From Planctomycetales bacterium (GTDB taxonomy: Bacteria; Planctomycetota; Planctomycetia; Pirellulales; Pirellulaceae), in NCBI GenBank assembly GCA_020426845.1, contig JAGQPF010000131.1:1-44301 (forward strand): DNA of 44,301 nucleotides, written 5' to 3'. The translations under genes were made by a program, and so were the position numbers. Below the pieces are notes generated by a model, which was not told the DNA's origin, ran no database searches, and saw only the letters and a program-made list of their open reading frames with translations. Below are positions 1 to 9,241 of the stretch, in pieces. Numbering within the stretch: position 1 is the stretch's first letter; the number at the start of each line of letters is the position of its first letter.

Positions 1-324
1 AGCCACCGGCGCCGACAACTGGTGGCGGACTTGGCTGACACGTTTCTGTTCACTCGCACACATGACGTCTGGGAATGTACGTTGCCCAACGGCCACTACC
101 GCGTCACGCTCTGCATTGGCGACGCCGGACACGAGCAACTTGGGCAGAACGTGACGCTCGAAGGCCAGCCGCTATGTCGCCATGTGGACACCGAAGCCGG
201 CGCGTTCCTCGAGCGACAAGCCGACATCAGATTGACGGACAAACGCCTGACGCTCGAGATCGGGCTTCCCGGCGGCGACACCAACACGTGCCTGAATTGG
301 ATCTTGATTGAGGAGCTTCCGTGA
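1..324 (+). CDS. C-terminal fragment of a secreted or cell-surface protein (malectin-like end)
   Basis: The frame is open from the first base, so this is the 3' end of a gene that begins outside the window; about 107 codons are visible. The visible part reads as a beta-sandwich with the pattern NGHYRVTLCIGDAG, then a short strand-rich stretch ending in LNWILIEEL. That resembles the C-terminal half of malectin/galactose-binding-like domains common at the ends of large planctomycete secreted proteins. This is family resemblance only. The stop codon overlaps the GTG start of the following PQQ-propeller gene by four bases (GTGA), so the two are very probably co-transcribed and translationally coupled. 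The C terminus of the next protein also looks like a malectin-type sandwich, which suggests related extracellular roles. The function of the full protein cannot be inferred from this fragment. Confidence 0.7.
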   Translation, partial: SHRRRQLVADLADTFLFTRTHDVWECTLPNGHYRVTLCIGDAGHEQLGQNVTLEGQPLCRHVDTEAGAFLERQADIRLTDKRLTLEIGLPGGDTNTCLNWILIEELP

Positions 325-3300
325 CACGCATCCCTTCCGGGCAACCCCTGGTGCGCCGCCGACTCGATCGCATCGCCTTGTTGCTGACCGCCGCGGCGTT
401 GACTTCCACGGCGTTGGCCGGACAAGTCGCGGCCGAGGATTGGCCGATGTGGCGTTACGACGCCGCTCGCGGGGCCGCGTCCCCGGAGCAACTCCCCGGC
501 GATTTGCGACCGCTGTGGACACTGCGTTTCGAACAACGCGAGCAGGTGTGGGACGATCCGCTGAATATGGACCTGATGACCTACGATCGGATCCTGGAGC
601 CGATCGTTGCCGACGGGCGACTTATGGTGAGCCTGAACGATCGCGACCAAGTGGCGGCGTTCGACACGGCGACGGGCCAGCGAGTCTGGACGCACTTTGC
701 CGAAGCGCCGGTGCGGCTGCCGCCGGTGGCGGCCAACGGCCGAGCCTACTATTGCAGCGATGACGGATACCTGTACTGCGTGGAGATCGCCACCGGCAAG
801 ACGGTCTGGCGATTCCGCGGCGCTCCCGGTCCGCTGCACGCGATTGGCAACCATCGCTTGGTGTCGGCTTGGCCGGCCCGGGGCGGTCCCGTGCTCCGTG
901 ACGGCACGGTCTACTTTGCCGCGAGCATCTGGCCTTTTATGGGCACCTTCCTTTACGCCTTGGACGCAGACACGGGCGAGGTGCAGTGGGTCAACGACAG
1001 CACCAGCGCCCAGTACATCAAACAGCCTCACAGCGCGCCGTCGTTCGCGGGCGTCGCGCCGCAAGGCGCGTTGGTGGCGACCGACAAGTGGCTGCTCGTG
1101 CCCGGCGGCCGCAGCGTACCGGCCGTGTTTCGCCGCGACAACGGAGCGTTCCAGTACTACGAGCTCAACGCCGGCGGCAAAGGCTCCGGCGGATCGTTCG
1201 TGGCAGCCAACGAACAGCACTTTTTCGTGCACACGCGATTGCGCGGCACGCGTGCATTCCAGCTCGAGAACGGAGTGAAGACCGCGTTCATGCCGGAAGA
1301 GCCCGTGCTGACTACCAATCGAATCTACGCCTACGAGCCGCCCGTGGCAGCCGCAGCGGAGCAGTCGGCGAAACCCGGGCGAGTCTGCGGCTTCAACACA
1401 TCGCACCTGCGTCTCTGGGAGATCGCCGCGGATGCCAGCGGCGATTTGATCCTCGCCGGAGACCAGTTGATTGCGGGAGGCCAGTCGACCATCACTGCCT
1501 TGCGTCTGGCGCCGAACCACGGCCAACTCGAAAACCAACCGGACGCTCCGCCCACCGTGGATTGGAAGCTGTCGATCGAGGAACCTGTCGGGCCTCCATC
1601 GCAGGCGACCCTTGTGAGGCCCTCTGGACCCATTGAGCGGTTGTTGGTGGCCGACGGAAAGTTGTTTGTCGTCACGGCAACGACAATCACGGCCTATGGC
1701 AACCAGCCCGGATCGAGTGCGCCGCAGTTGCTTCGCGGCGACGGCCCGACAGTCGAACCCGCCGCCGCGGACGACGACAGCAAGGCCAGGCAAGCGACGC
1801 GCCAGCAATCCGCTCGGCTACTCGACGGGGGCGACCGCGAAGGATACGCATTCTGGTTCGGTGATCTCACCGCCGATCGCCCGTTGCTCGAGGCCATAGC
1901 GACCGCGTCTCCCTTCACGCAGCTGGCGGTGGTCGATCGCGGATCCGACAACGGCGACGCGCTGAGCGCGTTTCGCAATTGGCTCCATGGGCAAGGGCTC
2001 TATGGACGGCGCGTCACGGCACACGCGGGGACGCCCGCGTCGTTTGCGGCGCCGCATTACGTCGCGCACCAAGTGTTTGTCAGCGACGCGGCGGCTCAGC
2101 CCGCGGAGTCCCTGTCAGCGGCCTACCGGTCGGTGCGTCCCTATGGCGGCACGCTCCATCTATTGGCCGAGCCGTCACAACGGCAAGAACTGGCCGAGCG
2201 AGTGGGACAATTGCAGCTCGAGCAAGCGAAGGTGGAAGTGACCGAGTTCGGCGTGCTGGTGCGCCGCGTCGGAGCGTTGCCGGGCTCGGCCGATTGGACG
2301 CATCAATACGGCGACATTGCCAACAGCATCAAATCGCGAGACGAGCGAGTGCGGCTGCCGCTGGGCCTGCTCTGGTTCGGCGGCAGCAGCAACATGGATG
2401 TGCTGCCAAGGCACGGCCATGGGCCTCCCGAACAAGTCGTCGGCGGCAGACTGTTTATCGAAGGCATGAATTCGCTCAGCGCGCGCGACGTGTACACGGG
2501 GCGCGTGCTCTGGAAACGCTCCTTCGAGGATCTTGGCACCTTCGGAATCTACTACGACAAGACCTATCGCGACACGCCGCTCGATCCCGCCTACAACCAG
2601 GTCCACATTCCCGGCGCCAACGGCCGCGGCGCGAACTACGTCGTCACGGATGACCGCGTCTATCTGCTCGAAGGCGGCCACTGCCTGATGCTCGATCCGG
2701 CCAACGGCAAAACGTTGGCGACCATCGAGCTGCCGCGAGAGAACGGCAAACAGCCACAGTGGGCCTATCTGGGCGTTTATGAAAACGTGCTGATCGGCGG
2801 GCTCGGCTTTGCGAACTACGGCGCTCGCCACGATTTGACCTTTCCTTCGGACAAAGGCCTGACAGGCAACAAGGCCGGTTTCGCATCGGCGAGTCTCGAC
2901 ACTGCGGCCAGCCGCGCATTGGTCGGCTTCGATCGCCATAGCGGCAAACAACTATGGCGATATGACGCCAAGCACAGCTTCTGGCACAACGGTGTCGTCG
3001 CCGGCGGCGGTCGCATCTACTGCCTCGACCGCAACCCCAAGCAGGTCGAGGAGGCGATGAAGCGGCGCGGCTTGGAGAATCCCGGCTCATACCGGATCGT
3101 CGCGTTGGACTATCGCAGTGGCAAGCCGTTGTGGGAGCACAACGATCGAGTCTTCGGCAGTTGGCTGGGCTACTCGGAACCGCACAACCTGCTGCTGCAA
3201 GCCGGGGCTGCGGCGACCGACCGCTTGGCGGCGGAGCCAGGCATCGGCATGGCGGTCCATCACGCCGACACGGGCAGCACGAAATGGCGAAAAGACGAAC

Positions 3301-4277
3301 TGAAGTATGCCGGTCCGTGCATTCTGCACAACGAGTGGATCATTACGAATGCCAACTCCTACGCCGAGTCGGCGGGAGCGTTTCGAATCGACACGGGCGA
3401 GCAAAAGCTGACGCCGCATCCGCTGACTGGCGAGCTACAACCCTGGACGCTGAAGCGAGCCTACGGTTGCAACAACATTATCGCCAGCGAGCACCTGCTG
3501 ACCTTTCGCTCGGGCGCGGCCGGGTTCTACGATCTGACGAGCGACTCGGGCACGGGAAATCTGGGCGGCTTTAAGTCCGGCTGCACCTCCAATCTCGTCG
3601 TCGCCAACGGCGTGCTGAATGCGCCCGACTACACGCGCACGTGTAGTTGCTCGTATCAGAACCAAACGTCGCTGGCGCTTGTCCACATGCCCGAGATGGA
3701 GATGTGGACAGTGCACAGCGGAGCGGCCGCGGCGACGCCAGGCGCGGCGGGGCAGATTCAGCGGCTGGGGTTGAACTTTGGCGCCCCCGGCGACCGCCGC
3801 GACGACGAGGGCACTCTTTGGCTGGACTACCCGGTCGTCGGCGGTGACTCGCCCCCGCTGCACTTGGAGCTGGACGGCGACGCGCAACCCGTGCGCCGCC
3901 ACGCCTCGGTGATGTCAGGACAGCCTCTGCCGTGGGTGCTCGCGTCCGGCGTGTCCGGGGTGAAGGAACTGCGGTTGAAGCTGCACATCGGCGAAGCGCC
4001 AGCCACCACGATGTCAGGCAAGTATCGAGTGCGGATGCTGTTCACCTCCCCCAGCAGTAACACCCAGACGCCAGCTCCGATTCGCTTCGACGTCTACGTT
4101 CAAGGCGAGCGAGTCTTGGCGGGCGCCGAGCTCGCCGGGAGCAGCGACTCTTCCGAGCGACTCGTCCTGGACCGCGAGTTCCCGGCGGTCACGCTTCGTG
4201 ACGAACTGCGTGTGCGGATTGTGCCGACGGCCGGCGGCACGCCGGTGCTGGCCGGACTTTCGCTGATTTCGGAGTAG
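321..4277 (+). CDS. Large secreted PQQ-binding-like beta-propeller protein
   Basis: 1318 residues. The GTG start at 321 overlaps the previous stop. An Arg-rich N terminus and hydrophobic stretch (about residues 17-38) look like a signal peptide, followed at once by the DWPMWRYDAARG motif typical of the first blade of planctomycete PQQ/BamB-like propellers. Repeated blade motifs such as TGQRVWT, TGKTVWRF, TGEVQWV, TGRVLWKR and SGKQLWRYD run through about 45-480 and 680-1130. Between the two propeller halves (about 508-650) is a Rossmann-like stretch that resembles a decayed SAM-methyltransferase domain. The last 180 residues look like a malectin-type beta-sandwich. Such proteins are exported and thought to act in extracytoplasmic quinoprotein or scaffold roles; no catalytic role can be assigned here. 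The stop codon TAG (4275-4277) lies inside a dispersed repeat unit. Confidence 0.88.
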   Translation: MTRIPSGQPLVRRRLDRIALLLTAAALTSTALAGQVAAEDWPMWRYDAARGAASPEQLPGDLRPLWTLRFEQREQVWDDPLNMDLMTYDRILEPIVADGRLMVSLNDRDQVAAFDTATGQRVWTHFAEAPVRLPPVAANGRAYYCSDDGYLYCVEIATGKTVWRFRGAPGPLHAIGNHRLVSAWPARGGPVLRDGTVYFAASIWPFMGTFLYALDADTGEVQWVNDSTSAQYIKQPHSAPSFAGVAPQGALVATDKWLLVPGGRSVPAVFRRDNGAFQYYELNAGGKGSGGSFVAANEQHFFVHTRLRGTRAFQLENGVKTAFMPEEPVLTTNRIYAYEPPVAAAAEQSAKPGRVCGFNTSHLRLWEIAADASGDLILAGDQLIAGGQSTITALRLAPNHGQLENQPDAPPTVDWKLSIEEPVGPPSQATLVRPSGPIERLLVADGKLFVVTATTITAYGNQPGSSAPQLLRGDGPTVEPAAADDDSKARQATRQQSARLLDGGDREGYAFWFGDLTADRPLLEAIATASPFTQLAVVDRGSDNGDALSAFRNWLHGQGLYGRRVTAHAGTPASFAAPHYVAHQVFVSDAAAQPAESLSAAYRSVRPYGGTLHLLAEPSQRQELAERVGQLQLEQAKVEVTEFGVLVRRVGALPGSADWTHQYGDIANSIKSRDERVRLPLGLLWFGGSSNMDVLPRHGHGPPEQVVGGRLFIEGMNSLSARDVYTGRVLWKRSFEDLGTFGIYYDKTYRDTPLDPAYNQVHIPGANGRGANYVVTDDRVYLLEGGHCLMLDPANGKTLATIELPRENGKQPQWAYLGVYENVLIGGLGFANYGARHDLTFPSDKGLTGNKAGFASASLDTAASRALVGFDRHSGKQLWRYDAKHSFWHNGVVAGGGRIYCLDRNPKQVEEAMKRRGLENPGSYRIVALDYRSGKPLWEHNDRVFGSWLGYSEPHNLLLQAGAAATDRLAAEPGIGMAVHHADTGSTKWRKDELKYAGPCILHNEWIITNANSYAESAGAFRIDTGEQKLTPHPLTGELQPWTLKRAYGCNNIIASEHLLTFRSGAAGFYDLTSDSGTGNLGGFKSGCTSNLVVANGVLNAPDYTRTCSCSYQNQTSLALVHMPEMEMWTVHSGAAAATPGAAGQIQRLGLNFGAPGDRRDDEGTLWLDYPVVGGDSPPLHLELDGDAQPVRRHASVMSGQPLPWVLASGVSGVKELRLKLHIGEAPATTMSGKYRVRMLFTSPSSNTQTPAPIRFDVYVQGERVLAGAELAGSSDSSERLVLDREFPAVTLRDELRVRIVPTAGGTPVLAGLSLISE

Positions 4278-4364
4278 TGCGGGGAGCGTTTCGACGGACT
4301 GGAAGTCCGTCGTACTTGGCGCGGCGTAGTGCGGGGAGCGATTCGACGGACTGGCAGTCCGTCG
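4275..4364. repeat. Two tandem copies of palindromic repeat family A (REP-like)
   Basis: A 52-bp unit starting TAGTGCGGGGAGCG occurs at 4275 and again at 4327. Each copy carries a near-perfect palindrome, at 4292-4312 and 4344-4364, with 9-bp arms CGACGGACT and AGTCCGTCG around a 3-base loop. The first copy supplies the stop codon of the PQQ-propeller gene. The same palindrome recurs at 21421-21476 and 40990-41052. Read in the opposite direction, the palindrome is preceded by GTAC or GTGC here and by GTAG at 21418, which resembles the GTAG head of REP elements. Confidence 0.85.
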
Positions 4365-4381
4365 CACATAGGAGAAACGCA

Positions 4382-4425
4382 ATAAAAACGGCGCCGAGGA
4401 GACGGGTGGAGAGCTCCTCGGCGCC
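4382..4425 (-). terminator. Strong intrinsic terminator facing left, with no gene feeding it
   Basis: Perfect 12-bp inverted repeat GGCGCCGAGGAG (4390-4401) and its complement (4414-4425) with a 12-base loop. On the minus strand the stem is followed by GTTTTTATT; on the plus strand there is no T-run. It should therefore stop transcription moving leftwards. The flanking genes on both sides are on the plus strand, so its source transcript is unknown. The stem could still act as a 3'-end or processing signal for the PQQ mRNA. Confidence 0.65.
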
Positions 4426-4770
4426 AACGCCGCTGCCGGTGGGAACAGCGGTTTCGTTTCGTGTCAGCGGGGCATTGGAGCATCCCGACGCGAAGGTTTT
4501 GTGAAGAAGGCATGAAGTTGTCGCGAGCTGCTTGGCGCCCCTATCTCCAGCCGGAAACCGCGCGATATAATCTCGGGGAAGCTGCCCGCCTGCTCACCTC
4601 ATCGCCACCTCGCCACCGGCCCGACGAAACACGTCGCCCGGTCTCCGGGAACGGCCGATAGCGAGCGTCCCCTTCCTTTCCGGCGCCCTTGAGCTCACCT
4701 TGGCGTGACCGCCTCAAGGTCCGGAGCGGATATCGTCCGTTCCCACGGACACCCTCTTGGAGACACCATC
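4426..4770. other. Gap upstream of the phoX-like gene
   Basis: No convincing gene. The stretch should hold the promoter of the 4771 gene and possibly a left-reading transcript that ends at the 4382-4425 terminator. A short ORF starting at 4461 has no recognisable features and starts without a good ribosome binding site. No further strong inverted repeat was seen. Confidence 0.4.
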
Positions 4771-6153
4771 ATGTCATCTGCGGATCGTCGTGAGTTCATC
4801 GCTTCTATGGGCAGCTGGGCGGCGGCCGTGGCGTTGTCCGCGTTTCACGCGCGGACCGTGCGTGGCGAGAAGACACGCGGGCCCGGCTATGGCCCGCTGC
4901 GGCCAACGGCGGACGAAACGACCGGCTGGGAGCTGCTGCGGCTGCCCGAAGGGTTCCGCTATCGCTCGTTCGGCTGGACTGGCGATCCGCTCGAGTGCGG
5001 CACGCCAACGCCCGGGCTCCATGACGGCATGGCCGCGTTCGCGGGCGAGAACGGTCGCGTGCTGTTGATTCGCAACCACGAAATCAACGCCGACGGCGGC
5101 TCGTTCGCGAAACCCGAACTCACCTACGACCCGAAGGGGCCGGGCGGCTGCACGACGCTCGAGTTCGACGGCAAGCGCGGCGAGTGGGTTCGCGCTTGGT
5201 GCGCGATCTCCGGCACCTCGCGCAATTGCGCCGGCGGCAGCACGCCGTGGGGCACCTGGCTGACCTGTGAGGAGACGCACCTCGGCCCCGGAGGCGTTTA
5301 CGAAGGCAAGAAGATGACCTTCGAAAAGACCCATGGTTGGATCTTCGAAGTGCCACCGGACGGAGCGCATCACCCGCAGCCGCTCGAGGATATGGGACGC
5401 TTCGTGCACGAGGCGATCGCCGTCGATCCCACGACCGACATCGTCTATGAAACCGAGGATCGCGTCGCCTCGGGCTTCTTCCGCTTCCTGCCGAACACGC
5501 GCAAGAAGTTGGCAGCGGGCGGACGCCTGGAAATGATGAAGGTGAAAGGCCACTCCGATCTTCGCACCGGCGTCGACCCCGCCAAGATTTACGATGTCCA
5601 GTGGGTGCCGATCGACGATCCGACCAAGGTCGCCGGCAACGACACCGAGGATCAAGGCGTCTATCACCAAGGCAAGTCGCAGGGAGGTGTCACCTTTGCC
5701 CGCCTCGAAGGTTGCTGGCACAGCCCGCTGGACGGCCGCATCTACTTCGACGCCACCTCCGGAGGCGACCAGAAGCGAGGGCAAATCTGGAGCTACGACC
5801 CGCGTGAAGAGCAGCTGCGGCTGATCTACGAGTCGCCCGGCCAGGAGGTGCTCGACATGCCCGACAACATCTGCGTCTCGCCGCAAGGCGCGATCATGCT
5901 ATGCGAGGACGGGTTCATCTCGCCGCATCGCCTGCATGGACTCACGCTGGACGGAAAGCTGTTCACATTTGCCGAGAACAACATCGACTTCCGCACCGGC
6001 TCGAAGCCGCCTCAAATCGCCGCGGAGGATTACCGCGCCCAGGAGTGGGCCGGTGTCACTTTCAGCCCCGACGGCAAGTGGTTGTTCGTGAACGCGCAGA
6101 CGCCCGGCGTCACGTTTGCGATCACCGGCCCCTGGGCCGAGGGCAATCTGTAA
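4771..6153 (+). CDS. PhoX-family (DUF839) secreted phosphatase-like protein with Tat signal
   Basis: 460 residues from the ATG at 4771, which is preceded by TTGGAGACACC. An in-frame start at 4705 would put 22 residues in front of the signal peptide and is less likely. The N terminus SADRREFIASMGSWAAAVAL is a typical twin-arginine signal (RRxF plus hydrophobic core), so the protein is probably exported folded. The body matches the PhoX/DUF839 propeller: IRNHE near residue 90, a GGCTTLEFDG strand, WGTWLTCEE, RFVHEAIAVDP, ASGFFRFLPN and a C-terminal GVTFSPDGKWLFVN strand. Characterised PhoX enzymes are calcium- and iron-dependent alkaline phosphatases; activity of this member is inferred from family only. 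It lies 22 bases upstream of the EVE-domain gene and may share its transcript. Confidence 0.88.
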   Translation: MSSADRREFIASMGSWAAAVALSAFHARTVRGEKTRGPGYGPLRPTADETTGWELLRLPEGFRYRSFGWTGDPLECGTPTPGLHDGMAAFAGENGRVLLIRNHEINADGGSFAKPELTYDPKGPGGCTTLEFDGKRGEWVRAWCAISGTSRNCAGGSTPWGTWLTCEETHLGPGGVYEGKKMTFEKTHGWIFEVPPDGAHHPQPLEDMGRFVHEAIAVDPTTDIVYETEDRVASGFFRFLPNTRKKLAAGGRLEMMKVKGHSDLRTGVDPAKIYDVQWVPIDDPTKVAGNDTEDQGVYHQGKSQGGVTFARLEGCWHSPLDGRIYFDATSGGDQKRGQIWSYDPREEQLRLIYESPGQEVLDMPDNICVSPQGAIMLCEDGFISPHRLHGLTLDGKLFTFAENNIDFRTGSKPPQIAAEDYRAQEWAGVTFSPDGKWLFVNAQTPGVTFAITGPWAEGNL

Positions 6154-6175
6154 CTGCACACGAATGGAAATCGCG

Positions 6176-6649
6176 ATGAAGCATTGGCTGATGAAGACCG
6201 AGCCGGACTGTTTTTCGGTGTCCGACCTGGCGAACTCGCCCAACCAGACCACGTTTTGGGACGGGGTGCGCAACTATCAAGCCAGAAACTTCATGCGCGA
6301 CGAGATGAAGATCGGCGATCTGGTGCTCGTCTATCACAGCAACGCCTCGCCGCCCGGCGTCGCCGGCGTGGCCAAGGTGGTTGCCGAGTCGTACCCCGAT
6401 CACACGGCTTGGGACAAGAACGACAAGCACTACGATGCCAAGTCGACTCCCGACTCGCCACGTTGGTTCATGGTCGACATCCAGCTCGAGCGTCAGTTCG
6501 CCGACGTGATCCCGCTCGGCGAGCTCCGCGAGATCAAGTCGTTGGAGGAGATGGAGCTGCTCCGCAAGGGCTCGCGGCTGTCAGTACAACCGGTGCAGAA
6601 AAAGGAGTTCACCGCGATCTTGAAAGAGGCCGATCGGCGCGGGCTGTAG
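6176..6649 (+). CDS. EVE-domain protein (thymocyte nuclear protein 1-like)
   Basis: 157 residues, the whole length being one EVE domain: KHWLMKTEPDCFSVSDL at the N terminus, TFWDGVRNYQARNFMRD and the MKIGDLVLVYHSN strand, then the GVAGVAKVV strand. EVE domains have a PUA-like fold and are linked to recognition of modified bases in DNA or RNA; no partner nuclease is visible here. The start at ATG 6176 fits the usual family N terminus; ATG 6164 (four residues longer) is possible, and the upstream start at 6116 lies inside the phoX-like gene. The stop codon merges with the ribosome binding site of bioF (TAGGAGG), so the two genes are probably one transcript. Confidence 0.9.
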   Translation: MKHWLMKTEPDCFSVSDLANSPNQTTFWDGVRNYQARNFMRDEMKIGDLVLVYHSNASPPGVAGVAKVVAESYPDHTAWDKNDKHYDAKSTPDSPRWFMVDIQLERQFADVIPLGELREIKSLEEMELLRKGSRLSVQPVQKKEFTAILKEADRRGL

Positions 6650-6660
6650 GAGGGCAAGCG

Positions 6661-7845
6661 ATGAGCGACCAGCCACGGCAAATCGTTTGGGGCGGACCCT
6701 GGGAGTGGGTCGAGGAAGCTCTGCAGAATCTGGACCGAAGCCAGCTGCGGCGAGTGCGCAAGTTGCGGCAGTCCGCCCAAACTCCGGCCGCCATTCGCTG
6801 GGACGACCGGCAGCTCGTCAACTTCAGCTCCAACGACTACCTCGGTTTGGCCAGTGACCCACGTCTGGCGGAGGCGGCCGCTGCCGCCTGCCAACAGCGA
6901 GGCTGGGGAAGCGGCGCGAGCCCGGCCATCAGCGGGCGAGGTGAACTGCATGCGGCGTTGGAATCAGCCCTGGCGGAGTTCGAGGGCGTCGCATCGGCGC
7001 TGTTGTTTCCCTCCGGTTACGCCGCCAACATTGGCGCCGTCACGGCGCTCGCGGGCCGCGGCGACGTCATCTTCAGCGACGCCAAGAATCACGCCAGCAT
7101 CATCGACGGCTGCCGACTCTCGCGCGCCGATGTGCGAGTCTACCCACATCGCGATGTCGAGACGCTGTCCAGCTGGCTCGCCCAACCGCGAAACGGTCGA
7201 ACACTGATCGTCACCGATTCGCTCTTCAGCATGGATGGCTGCCTCGCTCCGCTTGCCGAAATCTACCAGCTAGCGGAACAGCACGGAGCGATGTTGCTGG
7301 TGGACGAAGCGCACGCCACCGGCGTCCTCGGCGACGGCGGCCGAGGCGGTTGCGAGGCGCTCGGGCTCGAATCGGCGCCGATCCTCCGCGTCGGCACGCT
7401 CAGCAAGGCGCTCGGCTCCAGCGGCGGCTTCGTGGCCGGAGACGCTCGCCTGATCGACTGGCTCTTCAATCAGGCTCGGCCACAATTCTTTTCCACGGCG
7501 ATGCCCGAGCCGGTCGCTGCCGCATCGCTCGCCGCGTTGCGAATTGTGCAACAAGAGCCCTGGCGACGACACGATGCCTTGCGACGCGCAGGTCGCCTGC
7601 GCGCCGGCTTGACCCGGCAAGGCTGGACGACCGACGACGAGCCCACGCAGATCATTCCAGTTCGCGTCGGCCAGCCTGCTCGAGCGCTGCAGCTCGCCCA
7701 ACAACTGCTCGAGCGAGGGTTTCTCGTGCCTCCCATTCGCCCTCCTTCGGTGCCTCACAACGAATCACTGCTGCGCATCAGCGTTAGCAGCGCTCACACG
7801 GACGCGCACATTGACGGCTTGTTGGCGGCTTTGGGAAGCGTCTGA
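6661..7845 (+). CDS. bioF: 8-amino-7-oxononanoate synthase
   Basis: 394 residues. ATG at 6661 follows a clear TAGGAGG site that overlaps the stop of the EVE gene. The protein is a fold-type I PLP enzyme of the alpha-oxoamine synthase family. Motifs: NFSSNDYLGLASDP near 55-67, the GSGASPAISG stretch near 83-92, HASIIDG near 144-150, VDEAHATGVLG with Asp215 and His218, and TLSKALGSSGGF with the PLP lysine Lys249. BioF condenses pimeloyl-ACP (or pimeloyl-CoA) with alanine, the first step of biotin ring assembly. Length agrees with the family, with a slightly long N terminus of about 40 residues. No other biotin gene is in the window. 2-amino-3-ketobutyrate CoA ligase is a related alternative, but the SKALGSSGGF context favours BioF. 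Confidence 0.9.
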   Translation: MSDQPRQIVWGGPWEWVEEALQNLDRSQLRRVRKLRQSAQTPAAIRWDDRQLVNFSSNDYLGLASDPRLAEAAAAACQQRGWGSGASPAISGRGELHAALESALAEFEGVASALLFPSGYAANIGAVTALAGRGDVIFSDAKNHASIIDGCRLSRADVRVYPHRDVETLSSWLAQPRNGRTLIVTDSLFSMDGCLAPLAEIYQLAEQHGAMLLVDEAHATGVLGDGGRGGCEALGLESAPILRVGTLSKALGSSGGFVAGDARLIDWLFNQARPQFFSTAMPEPVAAASLAALRIVQQEPWRRHDALRRAGRLRAGLTRQGWTTDDEPTQIIPVRVGQPARALQLAQQLLERGFLVPPIRPPSVPHNESLLRISVSSAHTDAHIDGLLAALGSV

Positions 7846-8221
7846 CATACGTGGCGAGCAGCCGCGCGGAACGCTTGTAACGAGCAGCCGCACGGAACGT
7901 CCGTAGCATGGGCGCCCTCGCCCGTGCGCGGCGAGAAGCCGTGTTGTGTCACAGTTGCCCCGGAAGGAGAGAGTCGGCCGGCGCAATGGGGTTGCGCAGT
8001 CCTGCACGGGCGGGGACGCCCATGCTACGCGGAAAGCGGCGACGGCCGGCGCAAAGGGGTTGCGCAGATCTGCGTGGGCGAGGAGGCGTTGATGAGCCCA
8101 AGAGATCGCCACTCAAGATTGACATTCGTCTGGCCCGCGATTGTCGCTACATTGCCCGGTGGACACCAGCTCGCCAGGGTGCGAGCAGCTTCAAAAGTGG
8201 CCGGGATGTGGGCGCTGAATC
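7846..8221. repeat. Gap holding an inverted pair of family C palindromes and an imperfect duplication
   Basis: 7902-7927 reads GTAGCATGGGCG followed by a short spacer and CGCCCGTG; 8004-8029 is the same unit in the opposite orientation. Together they can form a long hairpin across about 75 bases. A second imperfect duplication starts with GGCCGGCGCAA at about 7976 and 8044, each followed by GGGGTTGCGCAG. The same family C palindrome is amplified at 31468-31974. No gene is supported here; the promoter of the 8222 gene is expected near its right end. Confidence 0.75.
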
Positions 8222-9241
8222 ATGCCGAAATCTAGACTGGTGAAGTTGTTGGGAGCAGGAGTCCTCGCTCTTGCGTCATTTCTGGTGGCGGCCGCCGCAT
8301 CGGCGCAGCCACCGGCACTGAACGCCCCGCAGGTTGGAGCGGGCAGTAGCGAGCCCACGCCGCCCCCGCCTCCGACGCCGGTGACACCGACACCGACACC
8401 CAAGCGGTCGCCCTCAGCGCCCGTGCCGGGCTCCGGCAACCCAACGGATGGCTTGCTGGCTCCCGAGCAGCTCAGCGGACAGGTGACCAAACTGCTGCGG
8501 GAGTTGCTGCCGCGCGAGTATGAAAGCAAGAAGAAGTGGGGGCTGACGGAACGAGTGGTCAGCGGCGTCGAATTCTCTCGCGAGGGATTTCGCCTCGAGA
8601 CCCACCGGCGGTGGCGAACCGTCAAGCAAGGCCTTTGGAAACGCTACCGTGCGACCTTGGTCAACCCGGATGAGGAGCTGCAGTTGGAGATCACTCGGGT
8701 CTCCGAAGCCGCGTCGGGCCAGGTCGAAATGGACATCGTCCTGCTGTCGCGTCTGGACCTCGAGGGGCAGATCGCCAAGTACCAACGCAACGTTCGTGTG
8801 TTCAGCCTGACCGCGGTGGCCGACGCCACCGTGCAACTGAAGCTGACCCTGGAAATGGGAGTCACCTTGGATCCAACGCGGTTGCCGCCCGAGGTTGCCT
8901 TGGACCTGAAGGTGACCGACGCGCAGTTGGAGTTGCTCAAGTTTCGCCTGCGGCGGCTGAGCGATCTGCATGGCGGTCCAGCGAAGCAGCTCGGCAAACT
9001 GTTCGAGGACTACGCTCGCGAGGAACTCGCCGACCAACGCGTGAAACTTGTCGACAAGCTGAACAAGAAGATCGACAAGAATCGGGACCGGTTGCGGTTG
9101 TCGTTCCGAGACCTGCTGCCCGACACCTGGAAGGACGCGTCGAAACAAGAGAAAGCAACGAACGCCCCGGCCTCGACGAAGGCGCCGGCGCCGGAGACGA
9201 CGGCGCGTGACAACGACGCGTCAGCCACACAGCGGCAATGA
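8222..9241 (+). CDS. Secreted protein of unknown function with Pro-rich linker
   Basis: 339 residues. The N terminus has a signal peptide: Lys/Arg, then a hydrophobic run ending in AAAASAQ near residue 29. Residues about 40-75 are Pro/Thr-rich (PTPPPPPTPVTPTPTP), suggesting a flexible linker that displays the rest outside the membrane. The folded part (about 80-300) alternates beta strands with charged helices, for example VSGVEFSREGFRLETHRRWR and LKLTLEMGV, and ends in a very basic helix VDKLNKKIDKNRDRLRLSF. The last 40 residues are Ala/Thr/Pro-rich. I do not recognise a family. It has its own upstream gap and faces infC tail to tail, so it is probably a single-gene unit. Confidence 0.75.
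   Translation: MPKSRLVKLLGAGVLALASFLVAAAASAQPPALNAPQVGAGSSEPTPPPPPTPVTPTPTPKRSPSAPVPGSGNPTDGLLAPEQLSGQVTKLLRELLPREYESKKKWGLTERVVSGVEFSREGFRLETHRRWRTVKQGLWKRYRATLVNPDEELQLEITRVSEAASGQVEMDIVLLSRLDLEGQIAKYQRNVRVFSLTAVADATVQLKLTLEMGVTLDPTRLPPEVALDLKVTDAQLELLKFRLRRLSDLHGGPAKQLGKLFEDYAREELADQRVKLVDKLNKKIDKNRDRLRLSFRDLLPDTWKDASKQEKATNAPASTKAPAPETTARDNDASATQRQ

Noticed and set aside
96..1808. 570-residue open frame opposite the PQQ gene
   Set aside because: Shadow of the PQQ gene; no domain and no start signal.
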